Origin: Aquimarina algiphila
Lineage (GTDB): Bacteria > Bacteroidota > Bacteroidia > Flavobacteriales > Flavobacteriaceae
Direction: 5' to 3'
Assembly: GCF_007489275.1 (NCBI RefSeq)
Contig: NZ_VLNR01000058.1
Span: forward strand, 1 to 42,983
DNA length: 42,983 nt
Below are positions 41,909-42,983 of this stretch, in pieces (the stretch's first letter is position 1; each line of letters opens with the position of its first letter). The notes under the pieces were generated by a model. That model had not been told where the DNA came from and did not search any database. It saw only the letters and a list, made by a program, of their open reading frames with translations. Position numbers and translations under genes: made by a program.

Positions 41909-42715
41909 ATGAATGAACATCTAAAAAAACGTATTGAAAAAGCTAATTTGGGTGATAGAAAAGCACTTGAATCAGTTATTATTGAGGTTAAAGATTTGGC
42001 TTATAATCTTTCTTTGAAAATGTTACTCTTTCCAGAAGATGCAAAAGATGCCACACAAGAAATACTAATCAAAATAGTAACTCATTTAAGCACTTTTAAC
42101 TATAAAAGTCAATTTAGAACTTGGGTGTACAGAGTGGCTACCAATTATTTACTATCCTACAAAGGAAAACAGGCGAGAGAATTTGCAATGCCATTCGAAG
42201 ACTATTCTGATTTAATCGATTTGGGGCAGTCTGATATCGTTAAATATTCTAAAAACGATGGTGAACTTTTACTGTTGGAAGAAGAGGTTAAAGTGAGTTG
42301 TACACAAGGACTTCTTTTGTGCCTGAATGAGTTGGATAGGATTGTTTACATATTGTCAGATATTCTTGAGTTTAATAGTATTGAAGGCTCAGCAATAGTT
42401 GCAATTACAGCCGAAAATTTTAGAAAAAAATTATCTAGGTCAAGAGCTAAAATCAGAAATTTCATGAACAATAAATGTGGTTTGGCAAATCCTGATAATC
42501 CTTGTCGTTGCAAAAAGAAAATAGATTTTTTAATAGACAAAAATATGATTAATCCTAAAGATCTGAGGTTTGCAAAAAGTTCAAATCGCAGTATTGATTT
42601 GGTACAGAAGATAGGTGTTTTAGAAAAATCAGTTGCCATTTATCGTTCAACTCCGGATTTTCCAACTCCTCAAGCCATATTAGAAGAAATTAAACAAACA
42701 CTAAATATTAATTGA
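41909..42715 (+). CDS. RNA polymerase sigma factor with Cys-rich C-terminal extension
   Basis: In this 268-residue protein, residues about 20-100 are sigma region 2 (YNLSLKMLLFPEDAKDATQE, then IKIVTHLSTFNYKSQFRTWV, with the -10-binding helix). Region 4 is about 125-185 (LLLCLNELDRIVYILSDIL, NFRKKLSRSRAKIRN). A C-terminal extension follows with CGLANPDNPCRC, three cysteines that might bind a metal. The length exceeds a plain extracytoplasmic-function sigma (about 190). An anti-sigma gene is not seen downstream; a truncated membrane protein gene follows at 42717. Confidence 0.85.
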   Translation: MNEHLKKRIEKANLGDRKALESVIIEVKDLAYNLSLKMLLFPEDAKDATQEILIKIVTHLSTFNYKSQFRTWVYRVATNYLLSYKGKQAREFAMPFEDYSDLIDLGQSDIVKYSKNDGELLLLEEEVKVSCTQGLLLCLNELDRIVYILSDILEFNSIEGSAIVAITAENFRKKLSRSRAKIRNFMNNKCGLANPDNPCRCKKKIDFLIDKNMINPKDLRFAKSSNRSIDLVQKIGVLEKSVAIYRSTPDFPTPQAILEEIKQTLNIN

Positions 42716-42716
42716 A

Positions 42717-42872
42717 GTGAGTAACACTAATTTTAACCTAAAACAATTCATCATTATTACGTTGATAACAAGTATTTGGATAAATGCTTCTGAAGTATTT
42801 CGATACTTCGTTTTAGTTATGTCCAGAATAAAATCATTTTTTGAAAACAAAGCTGGTTGGAGATTCCTATGA
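42717..42872 (+). pseudogene. Truncated small membrane-protein gene after the sigma factor
   Basis: A frame from GTG at 42717, directly after the sigma stop, encodes 51 residues. They include NFNLKQFIIITLITSIWINA and SEVFRYFVLVMSRIKSFFEN, then KAGWRFL and TGA. The start has one transmembrane helix and a SEVFRYFV segment. It reads like the first part of a longer membrane protein, and the last residues look abnormal, so a frameshift near 42855 probably cut it. It may still be translated together with the sigma factor. Confidence 0.5.
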
Positions 42873-42983
42873 AATTGACCCGGGTATTCCTGTTTAAATA
42901 GAGCATAGCAAAACAGTTCCCAAAAGCGTGTTTATTTCAGTGTTAAAATTACGATTTTTTTCTTTTTCTTCTCATCGACTCTC
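42873..42983. other. Window end, no feature
   Basis: AT-rich sequence with no recognisable ORF or repeat. Confidence 0.4.

Overview
The window reads as a chromosomal segment of a marine-type Flavobacteriia (Bacteroidota) bacterium, possibly close to Aquimarina; the genus is only a guess. The evidence is low GC, A-rich translation starts, promoters with a TAnnTTTG-like -7 box, a type IX secretion (T9SS) C-terminal sorting domain, CarboxypepD_reg-like proteins, many lipoproteins, and abundant dispersed palindromic repeats. I saw no rRNA, tRNA, CRISPR array, transposase or integrase.

Layout. (1) 132-3555: a minus-strand redox/stress block with a cupredoxin-like protein, an AhpD-like peroxidase, a 51-residue protein, a DoxX membrane protein, a small secreted protein and an AraC-family regulator. 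Three promoters in this block share one operator of two GGAA-type half-sites exactly 21 bp apart, placed at exactly the same distance from the -7 box. They look like the local regulon of the AraC protein. (2) 3794-8142: CarboxypepD_reg-like protein, alpha/beta-hydrolase lipoprotein and a membrane-anchored divergent lipoxygenase. (3) 8787-12689: three plus-strand secreted proteins (MORN-type repeats, T9SS cargo, unknown). (4) 12698-21300: an accessory, repeat-rich stretch. It holds dispersed hairpin repeats, a GIY-YIG nuclease squeezed between two repeat copies, a beta-helix lipoprotein, a 21-bp coding-type minisatellite, a double-glycine-leader peptide with a knottin-like six-cysteine pattern, and an orphan lanthipeptide-like precursor. 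(5) 21301-30274: single-gene accessory units (acetyltransferase, OLD-type ATPase/TOPRIM nuclease flanked by inverted repeats, ricin-type lectin/GH16-like protein, ankyrin protein with partner, epimerase), followed by pseudogene debris. (6) 30336-38737: GH3 exo-glucanase lipoprotein, several lipoproteins, serine hydrolase, DinB-like protein, acetyltransferase. (7) 38881-42872: conserved small protein, then a minus-strand cassette of LuxR-type regulator, candidate peptide precursor and radical SAM/SPASM enzyme. It ends with an RNA polymerase sigma factor and a truncated small membrane protein.

The best candidates for undescribed biology are (a) the precursor plus radical SAM/SPASM cassette at 39313-40668, a probable ribosomally made, post-translationally modified peptide (RiPP) system; (b) the three-promoter AraC regulon at 1235-2715; (c) the two orphan leader-peptide genes at 15505-15699 and 20619-20765; and (d) the GIY-YIG nuclease embedded in hairpin repeats. 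Family assignments were made by eye from motifs, with no database search.
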